A stretch of 58,969 bases of DNA from positions 1 through 58,969 of the forward strand of contig NZ_AUMJ01000044.1 of the NCBI RefSeq assembly GCF_000430625.1, written 5' to 3'. Of this stretch, positions 47,538 to 56,373 are shown in pieces. Under the pieces are notes generated by a model that did not search any database, was not told the origin of the DNA, and worked only from the letters and a program-made list of their open reading frames with translations. Position numbers and translations under genes: made by a program. Position 1 is the first letter of the stretch. Every line of letters begins with the position of its first letter. Source of the stretch: Aneurinibacillus terranovensis DSM 18919. GTDB taxonomy: Bacteria; Bacillota; Bacilli; Aneurinibacillales; Aneurinibacillaceae.

Positions 47538-48680
47538 ATGAACTTTAATCTGACAGATGAGCAAGCAATGATTAAAAATGTGATCCGAGATTTTGCAGAG
47601 GGAGAAGTAGCTCCCGGGGCGGATGAACGAGACAAAACGGGCGAATTTCCGTTAGACGTGTTTAAAAAAATGGCCAAGCTGGATTTGATGGGTCTCCCGT
47701 TTCCGGAAGAGTATGGCGGGGGTGGGGCAGACACGATTAGCTTCGCGATTGTGGTGGAAGAACTCAGCAGGGTTTGCGGTTCAACAGGCATCACCTACTC
47801 GGCCCACGTCTCGCTGGGGGGCGCGCCGATTAACCTGTTTGGCACCCACGAACAGAAACAAAAATACTTAACACCGCTCTGCCGGGGTGAATATTTTGGT
47901 GCTTTCGGGTTAACCGAACAAACCGCAGGCTCGGATGCGGGCGGGACCCGTACGACCGCAGTGCAGGATGGAAATGAGTGGGTGATTAACGGATCGAAGT
48001 GCTACATTACCAACGCGAGTTACGCAAAAAATCTTGCTTTGACAGCTGTCACAGATAAGGAGAAGGGAACAAACGGCATTTCCTCGTTTATTGTGCCAAC
48101 GGATGCAGCCGGTTTTTCCGTTGTTGATAATTATGAAAAAATGGGGCTTCATGCTTCCAATACAACAGAACTGTTTATGGAGGACGTTCGCGTGCCGGAG
48201 GAAAATCTCCTTGGAGTGCGCGGGAATGGGTTTAAACAGTTTCTCGCCACGCTTGACGGCGGAAGGATCGGTATTGGCGCGATGGCGGTCGGCATCGCCC
48301 AGGGCGCTTACGAGAAGGCGCTTGCGTATGCGCAGGAACGCGTTCAGTTCGGCCAGACGCTGTCAAAGTTTCAGGCCATTCAGTTCAAGCTGGCGGACAT
48401 GGCTATGTACGTTGAATTAGCGCGCAATATGGTGTACAAAGCTTCATGGTTAAAAGATCAGGGACGCAAATTTACAATGGAAGCGGCGATAGCAAAGCTG
48501 TATGCCTCTGAGATTTGTATGCGCGTATGCGACCAGGCGATTCAAATCCATGGCGGAAACGGCTACATGCATGAATACCAGGTTGAGAGATTTTTCCGCG
48601 ATGCCAAACTGCTTGAGATTGGAGAAGGAACTTCGGAAGTGTTGAGGATGGTTATTTCCCGAGAAATCGGGTGTAAATAA
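47538..48680 (+). CDS. Acyl-CoA dehydrogenase
   Basis: An FAD-dependent acyl-CoA dehydrogenase of 380 aa for the first step of beta-oxidation or branched-chain acyl-CoA oxidation. It has the AFGLTEQTAGSDAG flavin/substrate motif, the QIHGGNGYMHEYQVERFFRDAK signature and EIGEGTSEVLRM with a candidate catalytic Glu near the C-terminus. Chain-length specificity is not readable. The ATG follows GGACGGAGAGAG. It is paired with the acyl-CoA ligase 25 bp downstream and preceded by a cre site. Confidence 0.93.
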   Translation: MNFNLTDEQAMIKNVIRDFAEGEVAPGADERDKTGEFPLDVFKKMAKLDLMGLPFPEEYGGGGADTISFAIVVEELSRVCGSTGITYSAHVSLGGAPINLFGTHEQKQKYLTPLCRGEYFGAFGLTEQTAGSDAGGTRTTAVQDGNEWVINGSKCYITNASYAKNLALTAVTDKEKGTNGISSFIVPTDAAGFSVVDNYEKMGLHASNTTELFMEDVRVPEENLLGVRGNGFKQFLATLDGGRIGIGAMAVGIAQGAYEKALAYAQERVQFGQTLSKFQAIQFKLADMAMYVELARNMVYKASWLKDQGRKFTMEAAIAKLYASEICMRVCDQAIQIHGGNGYMHEYQVERFFRDAKLLEIGEGTSEVLRMVISREIGCK

Positions 48681-48705
48681 CAATTTTGCTGGGGGAGGTT
48701 TTTTA

Positions 48706-50346
48706 GTGAGTGAACCGATAAACGTGACAATTGGTACACTAATGGACGAGACAACTGAAAAGTTTCCGGACAGGGAAGCTGTCGTGTACCCTGAACTCGG
48801 GTTGCGGTATACGTTCCGGGAATTTCAAGCGCTTTGCAACACAGTGGCGCGAGGACTTATGGATATCGGGATAGAGAAGGGAAATAATGTGGCGATTTGG
48901 GCTACCAATGTGCCCGAATGGGTGACGGCCCAGTTCGCCACCGCCAAAATAGGTGCTATTCTTGTTACGGTCAACACGAGTTATCGCGTCCATGAGCTGG
49001 AATATTTGCTTCGCCAGTCTGAATCCACAACGATTATTTTAATTGAATCTTTCAGGGGAGTAAGTTACCTGGACATGATATATGAACTTTGTCCGGAACT
49101 TTATCACAGTGAGCCCGGACGTCTGCAATCAAAGCGTCTCCCCCATTTGAAAAATGCGATTTTTATTGGGAATGAACGTAAACCCGGCATGTACCTCTGG
49201 ACAGATTTGATTGAGAGGGGCGGTCACGTGCCCGACGATAAACTGGCTGAAGTCCAGAAGACCCTGCAGGCGGACGATGTTATTAATATGCAGTATACGT
49301 CAGGAACCACAGGTTTTCCAAAGGGCGTGATGTTGTCGCATAAAAACATTGTCAACAACGCGGCCAATGTTGCCGCATGCCAAAATATTACCGAACAGGA
49401 CCGCATCTGCATCCCTGTACCGTTCTTTCACTGTTTCGGCTGTGTAATGGGCACGCTCGCCTGTATCGCCACAGGAGCTACAATGGTACCGATCGTATCA
49501 TTTGACCCGCTGCTGGTGCTGCAGGCGGTTCAGGATGAAAAATGCACGGCGCTGTATGGCGTACCAACGATGTTTATCGCGGAATTAAACCACCCGGATT
49601 TTACACGGTTTGATTTGCGGACGCTGCGCACGGGAATCATGGCAGGATCGCCTTGTCCGATCGAGGTCATGAAAAAAGTGGTCGATGTCATGGGAATTAA
49701 AGAAATTACGATTGCGTACGGCCAGACTGAATCTTCCCCGGTTATTACGCAGACCCGGCCAAATGATACGCTGGAACAGCGCGTATCATCGGTGGGCCGG
49801 GTGCTGCCGCATGTGGAAGCGAAAATTGTCGACCCCGGAACCGGCGAAGAATTGCCGGTCGGTGAACAGGGTGAACTTTGCACGCGGGGGGTTCATGTGA
49901 TGAAAGGGTACTACAATATGCCGGAACAGACGGCACAGGCGATTGACCATGAAGGATGGCTGCATACGGGAGATTTGGCCACCGTTGATGAACAGGGCTA
50001 CTACAAGATTACCGGACGCCTGAAAGATATGATCGTTCGCGGTGGAGAAAACGTGTACCCGCGGGAGATTGAAGAATTCCTCTATACGTACGATAAAATT
50101 CTTGATGTACAGGTGATAGGGGTGCCGGATGACAAGTATGGGGAAGAGATCCTTGCCTGTGTCAAAGTAAAAGAAGGGGAAACCGTGACAACGGAAGAAA
50201 TTCGCGCGTATTGTGAGGGTAAAATTGCCCGCTTTAAAATCCCGCGTTATGTTCAAATCGTCGATGATTATCCGATGACGGCTTCCGGCAAAATTCAAAA
50301 ATTCCGTCTGCGTGAAGAAGCGGAAAAAAAGCTTGGCATTCGATAA
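48706..50346 (+). CDS. AMP-binding acyl-CoA synthetase (fatty-acid CoA ligase, YngI-like)
   Basis: A 546-aa adenylate-forming enzyme that activates a carboxylic acid to its CoA thioester. The AMP-binding loop YTSGTTGFPKG is at residues 197-207, AYGQTESSPV is the second core motif, and the C-terminal domain has GRLKDMIVRGGENVYPREIE and the catalytic Lys in TASGKIQKF. The substrate is probably a medium- or long-chain acid feeding the neighbouring dehydrogenase. The GTG start follows GGGGGAGG. Confidence 0.92.
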   Translation: MSEPINVTIGTLMDETTEKFPDREAVVYPELGLRYTFREFQALCNTVARGLMDIGIEKGNNVAIWATNVPEWVTAQFATAKIGAILVTVNTSYRVHELEYLLRQSESTTIILIESFRGVSYLDMIYELCPELYHSEPGRLQSKRLPHLKNAIFIGNERKPGMYLWTDLIERGGHVPDDKLAEVQKTLQADDVINMQYTSGTTGFPKGVMLSHKNIVNNAANVAACQNITEQDRICIPVPFFHCFGCVMGTLACIATGATMVPIVSFDPLLVLQAVQDEKCTALYGVPTMFIAELNHPDFTRFDLRTLRTGIMAGSPCPIEVMKKVVDVMGIKEITIAYGQTESSPVITQTRPNDTLEQRVSSVGRVLPHVEAKIVDPGTGEELPVGEQGELCTRGVHVMKGYYNMPEQTAQAIDHEGWLHTGDLATVDEQGYYKITGRLKDMIVRGGENVYPREIEEFLYTYDKILDVQVIGVPDDKYGEEILACVKVKEGETVTTEEIRAYCEGKIARFKIPRYVQIVDDYPMTASGKIQKFRLREEAEKKLGIR

Positions 50347-50383
50347 AGAAACTGTAAATGAATAAAAGGGGTACGGCAACGGC

Positions 50384-50418
50384 AAAGCTGTTTGAGAAAA
50401 AACTCAAACAGCTTTTTT
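50384..50418 (+). terminator. Terminator after the acyl-CoA synthetase gene
   Basis: AAAGCTGTTTGAG (50384-50396) pairs with CTCAAACAGCTTT (50403-50415), then further T. Confidence 0.9.
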
Positions 50419-50491
50419 CACTCTCTCATATTGTGAATGTTTCACCGACAATGGTAAGCTAGGGTAGGAACGGATAAATAAGGAGATTAGT

Positions 50492-51217
50492 ATGATTGAA
50501 ATTTCTCAACGCTTACAAACGATTGCAAACATGGTCACGCCCGGTCACCGGGCAGCCGATATCGGCTCAGACCATGCTTACCTCCCCACCTATTTAATTG
50601 AACAAAATATTTCTCCTTTTTGCATTGCCGGTGAGGTGAATAAAGGACCTTATGAATCGGCTGCAAAACAGGTGCGTGCGGCAGGTTTGACGGAAAACAT
50701 TGAGGTTCGCCTTGGTGACGGTTTGGCTGTTGTTCACCCCGGCGAGGCCGACACGGTATGTATCGCCGGAATGGGCGGAAGCTTAATCGTCTCGATTCTC
50801 GGCGCTGGCCTTGAGGGATTAAATATAAAGGAACTCATTCTGCAGCCGAATGTAGCGGCCCCGCTTGTGCGGCGCTGGCTAATGAACAATGGATGGGAAA
50901 TTACAGCAGAAAAAATCATAGAGGAAGACAACGTTATCTATGAAATCATGCGGGCCGTCCCCGGAGATGGAAAAGCCCCTTACACTGGCCAGGACCGCAC
51001 GTTTCCCGAACTGCTCGAAATCGGCCCTTTTTTATGGAGGGAAAAGTCGCCGGTTCTTCGGAAAAAATGGCAGGAAGAGAAAAATAAGCTGCTATTCATT
51101 CAACGCAGCATGATGAAGTCCCAAGCGCCGGAGACGGAACGTAAAAAACAGGAAATTACTGAAAAAATCAAATGGATCGAGGGGGTTATCGAATGTTTGC
51201 CAGCGGACAACGCATAA
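50492..51217 (+). CDS. trmK: tRNA (adenine22-N1)-methyltransferase TrmK
   Basis: TrmK methylates N1 of A22 in tRNA using SAM. The 241-aa protein has the SAM motif [11 protein letters not shown] near residue 22, [13 protein letters not shown] and LQPN, then a C-terminal coiled coil. AAGGAG precedes the ATG. The 3' end overlaps the start of the next gene by 25 bp, the conserved yqfN-yqfO arrangement behind sigA. Confidence 0.94.
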   Translation: MIEISQRLQTIANMVTPGHRAADIGSDHAYLPTYLIEQNISPFCIAGEVNKGPYESAAKQVRAAGLTENIEVRLGDGLAVVHPGEADTVCIAGMGGSLIVSILGAGLEGLNIKELILQPNVAAPLVRRWLMNNGWEITAEKIIEEDNVIYEIMRAVPGDGKAPYTGQDRTFPELLEIGPFLWREKSPVLRKKWQEEKNKLLFIQRSMMKSQAPETERKKQEITEKIKWIEGVIECLPADNA

Positions 51218-52308
51218 TTCAATATTTCGAAACGTTTGCACCTAAACATTTAGCGATGGAAGGAGATAAAATCGGCCTGCAGGTTGGGACGTTAAACAAA
51301 GAAGTTAAAAAGGTTATGGTGACCCTTGACATCCTGGAAGGGGTCGTGGACGAAGCGATTGCGCAAGGGGTGGATTTAATCGTAGCGCACCACGCGGTCA
51401 TTTTTCGCCCGTTAAAAAATTTGCGCACCGATTTACCGGCCGGTCGTTTGTATGAGAAGCTGATTAAGCATGATATCGCCGTTTACATCGCCCATACCAA
51501 TCTTGATGTGGCCGAGGGTGGAATCAATGATTTGATGGCTGAAGCCCTGGGATTAATAGATGTGGACATACTGGAGAAGTGGCACGAACAAAAGTTAAAG
51601 AAAATTGTCGTATATGTGCCTGCTTTCCACCTGGACGCGGTACGTGAGGCAATGGCACAGGCAGGAGCAGGCTGGATTGGCCACTACAGCCACTGTTCTT
51701 TCGTTGTAAAGGGTACCGGTACTTTTGTTCCACGGGAAGGAACCGACCCGTATATCGGCGAACAGGGCAAGCTTACCCAGGTGGAGGAAGTTCGGATGGA
51801 AACGATTATGCCGGAGGAAATACAGGCCAAGGTGATCAAAGCAATGGTGAAAGCGCATCCGTACGAAGAAGTAGCCTACGACATTTATCCGGTTGAGCAG
51901 GCTGGGACGACATGGGGCATCGGTCGAATCGGCAAACTGCCCCGCCCGATGCCGCTCGGCGATTTTGCCAGAAAGGTGAAAGAAGCGTTCGACGTCCGGG
52001 GATTGCGTGTTGTAGGCCCGCTTGACCGGGAAGTAAGCAGGGTGGCCGTGCTCGGCGGCGACGGCAACAGCTTTGTGCCAAAGGCGGTTTTCCGCGGTGC
52101 GGATGTACTTGTTACAGGGGATATTTATTACCATACCGCGCATGACGCGATGGCGGGAGGGCTGTCCCTGGTCGATCCCGGGCACAACGTAGAAAAAGTA
52201 ATGAAGGAGGGTGTAAAAAAGATTCTGGAGCAAAAGATCAAAGAGGATAAGCTCGCCACCGAAGTGATTATCTCCAGAGTGAATACCGACCCTTTTACAT
52301 TTCTATAA
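51193..52308 (+). CDS. Nif3-like dinuclear metal center protein (YqfO)
   Basis: A 371-aa NIF3/YbgI family protein. The metal-binding motifs are AHHAVIF and AHTNLD in the first half and the His/Glu set DPGHNVEKV at the end. A PII-like insertion (about 130-235, [15 protein letters not shown]) is typical of the Bacillus YqfO form. It is often annotated as GTP cyclohydrolase I type 2, which is not secure. ATG 51193 follows GAGGGGG inside trmK. Confidence 0.9.
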   Translation: MFASGQRIIQYFETFAPKHLAMEGDKIGLQVGTLNKEVKKVMVTLDILEGVVDEAIAQGVDLIVAHHAVIFRPLKNLRTDLPAGRLYEKLIKHDIAVYIAHTNLDVAEGGINDLMAEALGLIDVDILEKWHEQKLKKIVVYVPAFHLDAVREAMAQAGAGWIGHYSHCSFVVKGTGTFVPREGTDPYIGEQGKLTQVEEVRMETIMPEEIQAKVIKAMVKAHPYEEVAYDIYPVEQAGTTWGIGRIGKLPRPMPLGDFARKVKEAFDVRGLRVVGPLDREVSRVAVLGGDGNSFVPKAVFRGADVLVTGDIYYHTAHDAMAGGLSLVDPGHNVEKVMKEGVKKILEQKIKEDKLATEVIISRVNTDPFTFL

Positions 52309-52383
52309 AAGTGTATAAAAGACTAAAAAGCTTATAAAAGCGAAGTATAGATTAACAGAAAGATGGAGCAGGAGAGAAGAGAA

Positions 52384-52887
52384 ATGCTTGAGTCTAGAAA
52401 ATTGTTAGAACTGCACCAGGCAAACAAACAAATCACGAAAATTGAAAACTCCTTACTCAGTTTGAAGGAGGAAGAAGACAAACTGTTAGCCGCATGCAGG
52501 AAGTACGAAGAAAAAGTCGCAAAAATCGGGGAACCGTCCGATGAGGATATAGACGGTAAAATTGAGCTGGCTCTCGCACAGCAGGAGTTGTGGATGGCGC
52601 GGAAAGAATACGAACGGTTTATGGAACAACGGTTCAATACAGAAATGGATTTGCACCAGGAGAAGGTAGTATGGAAAGAAAAAGTGGAGGAACTTGTGCA
52701 GTCAATCTCTCCTGAGGCGATCGCTTTATACGAAAAAATAGGAGAAGCGATCAAAGACCCGGTGGTGGAAGTGAAGCGCCGATCGTGTATGGGATGTTTC
52801 CTGCCGCTTTCCGTTGCCAAAATGAATGAATGGCGTAAAGGCAGAGACATCGTCCGCTGCGATGAATGCGGCCGCATCCTCGTTTAA
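52384..52887 (+). CDS. C4-type zinc-ribbon coiled-coil protein
   Basis: A 167-aa protein: a long charged coiled coil (about 5-125) followed by a zinc ribbon with CMGC and CDEC, as in the zf-RING_7 family. Related proteins are proposed to contact nucleic acid or act as scaffolds; no activity is established. ATG 52384 lies after AGGAG; a longer frame to 52363 is possible but weakly supported. It often follows yqfO in Bacillales. Confidence 0.85.
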   Translation: MLESRKLLELHQANKQITKIENSLLSLKEEEDKLLAACRKYEEKVAKIGEPSDEDIDGKIELALAQQELWMARKEYERFMEQRFNTEMDLHQEKVVWKEKVEELVQSISPEAIALYEKIGEAIKDPVVEVKRRSCMGCFLPLSVAKMNEWRKGRDIVRCDECGRILV

Positions 52888-52888
52888 T

Positions 52889-52945
52889 CTAAGGTTATAC
52901 CTATCGCCTGCGCCTTTCGCTTGGCGCTGGCCAAGTTTTCTTTAC
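52889..52945 (+). terminator. Terminator/attenuator with mutually exclusive hairpins, repeat-like
   Basis: CTTGGC GCTG GCCAAG followed by TTTTCTTT (52920-52942) is an intrinsic terminator. The overlapping pair GCGCC (52910-52914) with GGCGC (52923-52927) would exclude it, as an antiterminator would. The segment resembles the repeat at 13021-13070. It lies only 20 bp before the next gene. Confidence 0.55.
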
Positions 52946-52961
52946 TAAGGGGTTTCCTACA

Positions 52962-54176
52962 ATGAGTGAAGATTTGTATCTGCTTATGCAAAAATTATAC
53001 GAGTACCGCCTTGATTTGGGCATAACCCTGCAGGAAATCGAACAGGAAACAGGAATTGACCATGAGCGGTTGAAAAGAATTGAAGAAGGGACAATCCCGA
53101 TTACGGTTGAGGAAGTCGATAAACTGCTCACTTTTTACGATATCAATGCCAATTCGTTGCTATCGTATCAGGAAATGCCGACTGTCAGAAAAAAACGGGG
53201 TTTCGTCTTTGCTGTTTGGATTGTCGCACTCCTGGCGCTCGGGGTTGGCGGGTATAAATCGATTGGGATGCTGCAGGCCATGAAAAGTGCAAGCCAGTTC
53301 CGGATGAATCCGTCAGTAGACGATATTGTGAACAAGAAGCAGCCGGTTCAGAACGAAAAAACTGTCGGCGAGCTTTTTTCTGCCAACGCTTCAAACACTG
53401 CAGGGACATCAACAGGTTCTACAGATTCTACAGGTGGACAGTCCAAACATCCGTCCGCTGGCGTTGGATTTCGAATGGTGATGTTTGGCGATACTTCTTT
53501 TTACGCGGCCAAAGTAAACCCGGCTCCGCCATGTGATTTTCAGCTGATACCCATTAAAGGATTTAAACCCGATTCCGATATGCCGTCCTGGCTGTCCGAT
53601 GCGAGCACGCGCACTCGGACTGCGGTTGACCTGGCAAACAATGATATCCTTAACGGCCAGAGCCGGAAAGAGGTGGACAAGGGGTTGTCTATTTTGCATA
53701 ATCACCACATAACCACACTCGGCTACGGGACGAAAGACAAAGCGTTTTCCCCCGTCATTTTACAGAAAAACAACGTAAACTATGGCTTTGTGTCTTTTTC
53801 ACGCCTCATTCCTGATATATCATGGAAAGCGACCCGGATGGAAGCTGGCGTGGCTGATGCGTACGGATCCCACCCGCTCAACGATATTAAGAAGGCAAAG
53901 GAGAAGGCTGATGTACTCGTTGTGTCCGTCTTTTGGGGGAAGAAAAATCAGGAAGCGCCGGAAGATTACCAGCGTCAACTAGCCCATGACATGATCGATG
54001 CCGGGGCCGACGTAATTATCGGACATCGTACTTCCAATAAAGAAGTCTATGAAAAATATAAAGGAAAATATATTTTCTACAGTGTAGGGCCTAACAAACT
54101 GGATGTCCTGTTTAATAAAGAAAAAGTCAAAGAATTGGCATTTATAAAAAATAACAAACGAACGATTATACACTAA
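52962..54176 (+). CDS. HTH-TM-CapA (PgsA-like) fusion protein
   Basis: This 404-aa protein has three parts. Residues 1-65 are an Xre-type helix-turn-helix like that of RodZ (LYEYRLDLGITLQEIEQETG). A transmembrane helix follows at about 78-97, then a Ser/Thr linker. From about 170 comes a CapA/PgsA domain (VMFGDTSFYAAKV, VVSVFWGKKNQEAPEDYQ, DAGADVIIGH, KYIFYSVG). Active family members usually read HWG and GHHPHV; here these are FWG and GHRTSN, so metal ligands appear lost. It has its own start after TACTAAGGGG. The role could be structural, for example cell shape or capsule; that is inference. Confidence 0.75.
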   Translation: MSEDLYLLMQKLYEYRLDLGITLQEIEQETGIDHERLKRIEEGTIPITVEEVDKLLTFYDINANSLLSYQEMPTVRKKRGFVFAVWIVALLALGVGGYKSIGMLQAMKSASQFRMNPSVDDIVNKKQPVQNEKTVGELFSANASNTAGTSTGSTDSTGGQSKHPSAGVGFRMVMFGDTSFYAAKVNPAPPCDFQLIPIKGFKPDSDMPSWLSDASTRTRTAVDLANNDILNGQSRKEVDKGLSILHNHHITTLGYGTKDKAFSPVILQKNNVNYGFVSFSRLIPDISWKATRMEAGVADAYGSHPLNDIKKAKEKADVLVVSVFWGKKNQEAPEDYQRQLAHDMIDAGADVIIGHRTSNKEVYEKYKGKYIFYSVGPNKLDVLFNKEKVKELAFIKNNKRTIIH

Positions 54177-54284
54177 ATTGCGTCTTACTATTTTTTTATT
54201 ACGTATCTGCTGCTTTCCTGTTACAATATAGGTTGTACGTGAGCTTATAGTGATGGGAAGATGAACAAAGGAGATCGGCAGTAT

Positions 54285-55022
54285 ATGAAAAAACGGTTTA
54301 GATTAGGGGCTATTGCCCTTTTCCTATCGGTAAGTTTTTTAACATCAGGATGCAATACAAAAGTGATTGAACATGAGAACCAGGCATTGAAAACGGAACT
54401 GGATAATGTTAAAAAACAACTGAACGATACAAGACAGCAAGTGAAAAATGAAACGAATCAAAATAACAATTTACAAAAAACAATTTCGCTTTTAGGCAGC
54501 GCGCCGGTTGACGAATCGCTCCTGCCCCTGCTCGGATATTACGAACAGCAGCAGGCGGCGAGCGCGTTTGAGAGCACGTATACCGCAAGCATGGACATTT
54601 TAAATACACCGAATGTCGACGATAGAGCGAAACAGATGATTATTGTACAATACGAGCACAATATGGCACCCTATGCGACGCAGGACTACATAGACGATAG
54701 GGTCAAGCGGCTGCAGGATGCGTGGGGGAACAAAAATCCGATCGGTTTCCCAAACGCGGACAAGTTAAAGGAAGTTATATTGAAGCAGAAACAGGATACG
54801 ACGGCTGTGGTACAGGCGCTTATTACGCGGACGTTCACGGCTTCTCCGGCGAATACAACGAAGAGTGAGGATTATATACTTACGATTACGCTTGAAAAAT
54901 CTGATTTAGGCTGGAAGCTTAAAAATGCCGTGAGCACACCTGCTCCGGCTCAACAGCCCGCATCGCCCCCGGCCAATCCGGCGGCAGCGAATACTCCGGT
55001 GCAACCCGGTCTCGGCAATTAA
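54285..55022 (+). CDS. Coiled-coil lipoprotein of unknown function
   Basis: The 245-aa product has a lipoprotein signal with lipobox LTSGC (Cys23), a coiled coil (about 30-65, ENQALKTELDNVKKQL), a globular middle and a Pro/Ala-rich tail (PAQQPASPPANPAAANTP). It should be anchored to the outer membrane leaflet. ATG 54285 follows AAGGAG; an in-frame ATG at 54261 precedes that site. A terminator follows. Confidence 0.8.
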   Translation: MKKRFRLGAIALFLSVSFLTSGCNTKVIEHENQALKTELDNVKKQLNDTRQQVKNETNQNNNLQKTISLLGSAPVDESLLPLLGYYEQQQAASAFESTYTASMDILNTPNVDDRAKQMIIVQYEHNMAPYATQDYIDDRVKRLQDAWGNKNPIGFPNADKLKEVILKQKQDTTAVVQALITRTFTASPANTTKSEDYILTITLEKSDLGWKLKNAVSTPAPAQQPASPPANPAAANTPVQPGLGN

Positions 55023-55024
55023 TC

Positions 55025-55067
55025 AAAAACCTCGTACTTCCACCAAATGGAATGTACGAGGTTTTTT
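55025..55067. terminator. Bidirectional terminator between the lipoprotein gene and tldE
   Basis: AAAAACCTCGTAC ... GTACGAGGTTTTTT (55025-55037 with 55054-55067), extended by CCA/TGG. It lies between convergent genes. Confidence 0.92.
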
Positions 55068-55074
55068 CTATCGG

Positions 55075-56373
55075 TTAACTTGAAACAGACAGGTGGGGAA
55101 ATAGAATAGAAGGGGCGCCGTACTGGCTAGGACCGGGCGGCGAGAATTTGAAATCGTCCGCGCTTTGTTCGATAGCCGCAAATAGATCAAAGAAGTTCCC
55201 GGCGATCGTAATATCTTTTACCGGGTGAATAATTTGCCCGTTTTCTATCCAGTGGCCCTGGCACGCAAGTGAGAAATCCCCGGAGACAATATTCGTCCCC
55301 GAATGCAACCCCTGGACATCCGTAACGTAAAGCCCGTTGTGCATCGTGGAAAATAATGATTCAAGCGGGACAACCCCGTTTGGTATCTGCATCCGGTGCG
55401 GCGCGATCTGCACGGTTCCTTTGTAGCTGCGGATTCCGTGGCCGGTCGGGGTCTGCTTCATGTCTACTGCTGATTGCAGGCTGTGCAGATAGCTTTCCAA
55501 GACACCGTCCCGAACCAGGTAGAGTTTCTCCGTATTGACCCCTTCATCGTCAAACGGCACTTGTTCATATCCTGTATCCGGATCGTCGAGCAGGGTAAGG
55601 GAGCCTAATAATTTTTCTCCCAACCTTCCTTCGAGCCTTGACGTTCCCTGCAGAATGCTGCGGGCGGAAAACACGCCGCTGTATGTCGATAGAAGAGAAC
55701 AAATAATTTTACGATCGAGAACGGCCGCGTAGCTGCCCGTTTTAATCGGCCGTCCGCCGAGCTTGCGGCGCGCTTTTCCGACCACTTCCTCGATTAATTC
55801 CCTCTTTGAAAACTGTCGGATATCACCAGTATAATATGCGCCGTCCGTTTCAACTTCAGCGCCGCGCTTTACTACAACGGAGAGATAAACCATGCTGTAA
55901 TTTGATTCGTGAGTTTTGTCTACTCCATACGTGTTGGCAATCCGGCGCACCGCGTGCCCGCTGCTTACAAGCGCATAGGAGACAGAGGAAACTTCTTCCG
56001 CCTGGCCCGCTTCCGCTTCTAGCTGCAGTGCAAGTTCAATTTGTTTGTCGTCGGGCAGTTCGGGTTTAATGTCACGCCAATGACCTTCCTGTTTTACCTG
56101 AAACAGCGGTTCTTTTTCGTCCATAAGTGAGGCATTCGCCTTGAGCATGTCAATCAGATTATCGAATTCCTCAGGTTTCACTCTCTCGGTATACGCGTAA
56201 CCGGTCCGTTCATTAAAAGTTCCCCGGATTCCGATGCCGCCGGTATTCGTCTTTTTATACGACTCAATTTTCCCTTCATACGCCTGTACGCTGAAGTTCT
56301 GTCCCTGGCTCGTAAGGATTTCCAAATCCTTAATATTCTTTTGTTTGGCAAGGGAAAATAACTGCTCGATCAT
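55075..56373 (-). CDS. tldE: TldE/PmbA-type metallopeptidase subunit
   Basis: The TldE (PmbA) homologue, 432 aa, forms with TldD a zinc protease that degrades unfolded peptides and matures some modified peptides. It lacks the HEXXXH metal motif, as expected for the non-catalytic partner, and has VPFDDEGVNTEKLYLVRDGVL and GDFSLACQGHWIENGQ. ATG 56373 follows GGAGGAAG. It overlaps tldD by four bases (ATGA), implying coupled 1:1 expression. Confidence 0.92.
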   Translation of the reverse strand: MIEQLFSLAKQKNIKDLEILTSQGQNFSVQAYEGKIESYKKTNTGGIGIRGTFNERTGYAYTERVKPEEFDNLIDMLKANASLMDEKEPLFQVKQEGHWRDIKPELPDDKQIELALQLEAEAGQAEEVSSVSYALVSSGHAVRRIANTYGVDKTHESNYSMVYLSVVVKRGAEVETDGAYYTGDIRQFSKRELIEEVVGKARRKLGGRPIKTGSYAAVLDRKIICSLLSTYSGVFSARSILQGTSRLEGRLGEKLLGSLTLLDDPDTGYEQVPFDDEGVNTEKLYLVRDGVLESYLHSLQSAVDMKQTPTGHGIRSYKGTVQIAPHRMQIPNGVVPLESLFSTMHNGLYVTDVQGLHSGTNIVSGDFSLACQGHWIENGQIIHPVKDITIAGNFFDLFAAIEQSADDFKFSPPGPSQYGAPSILFPHLSVSS

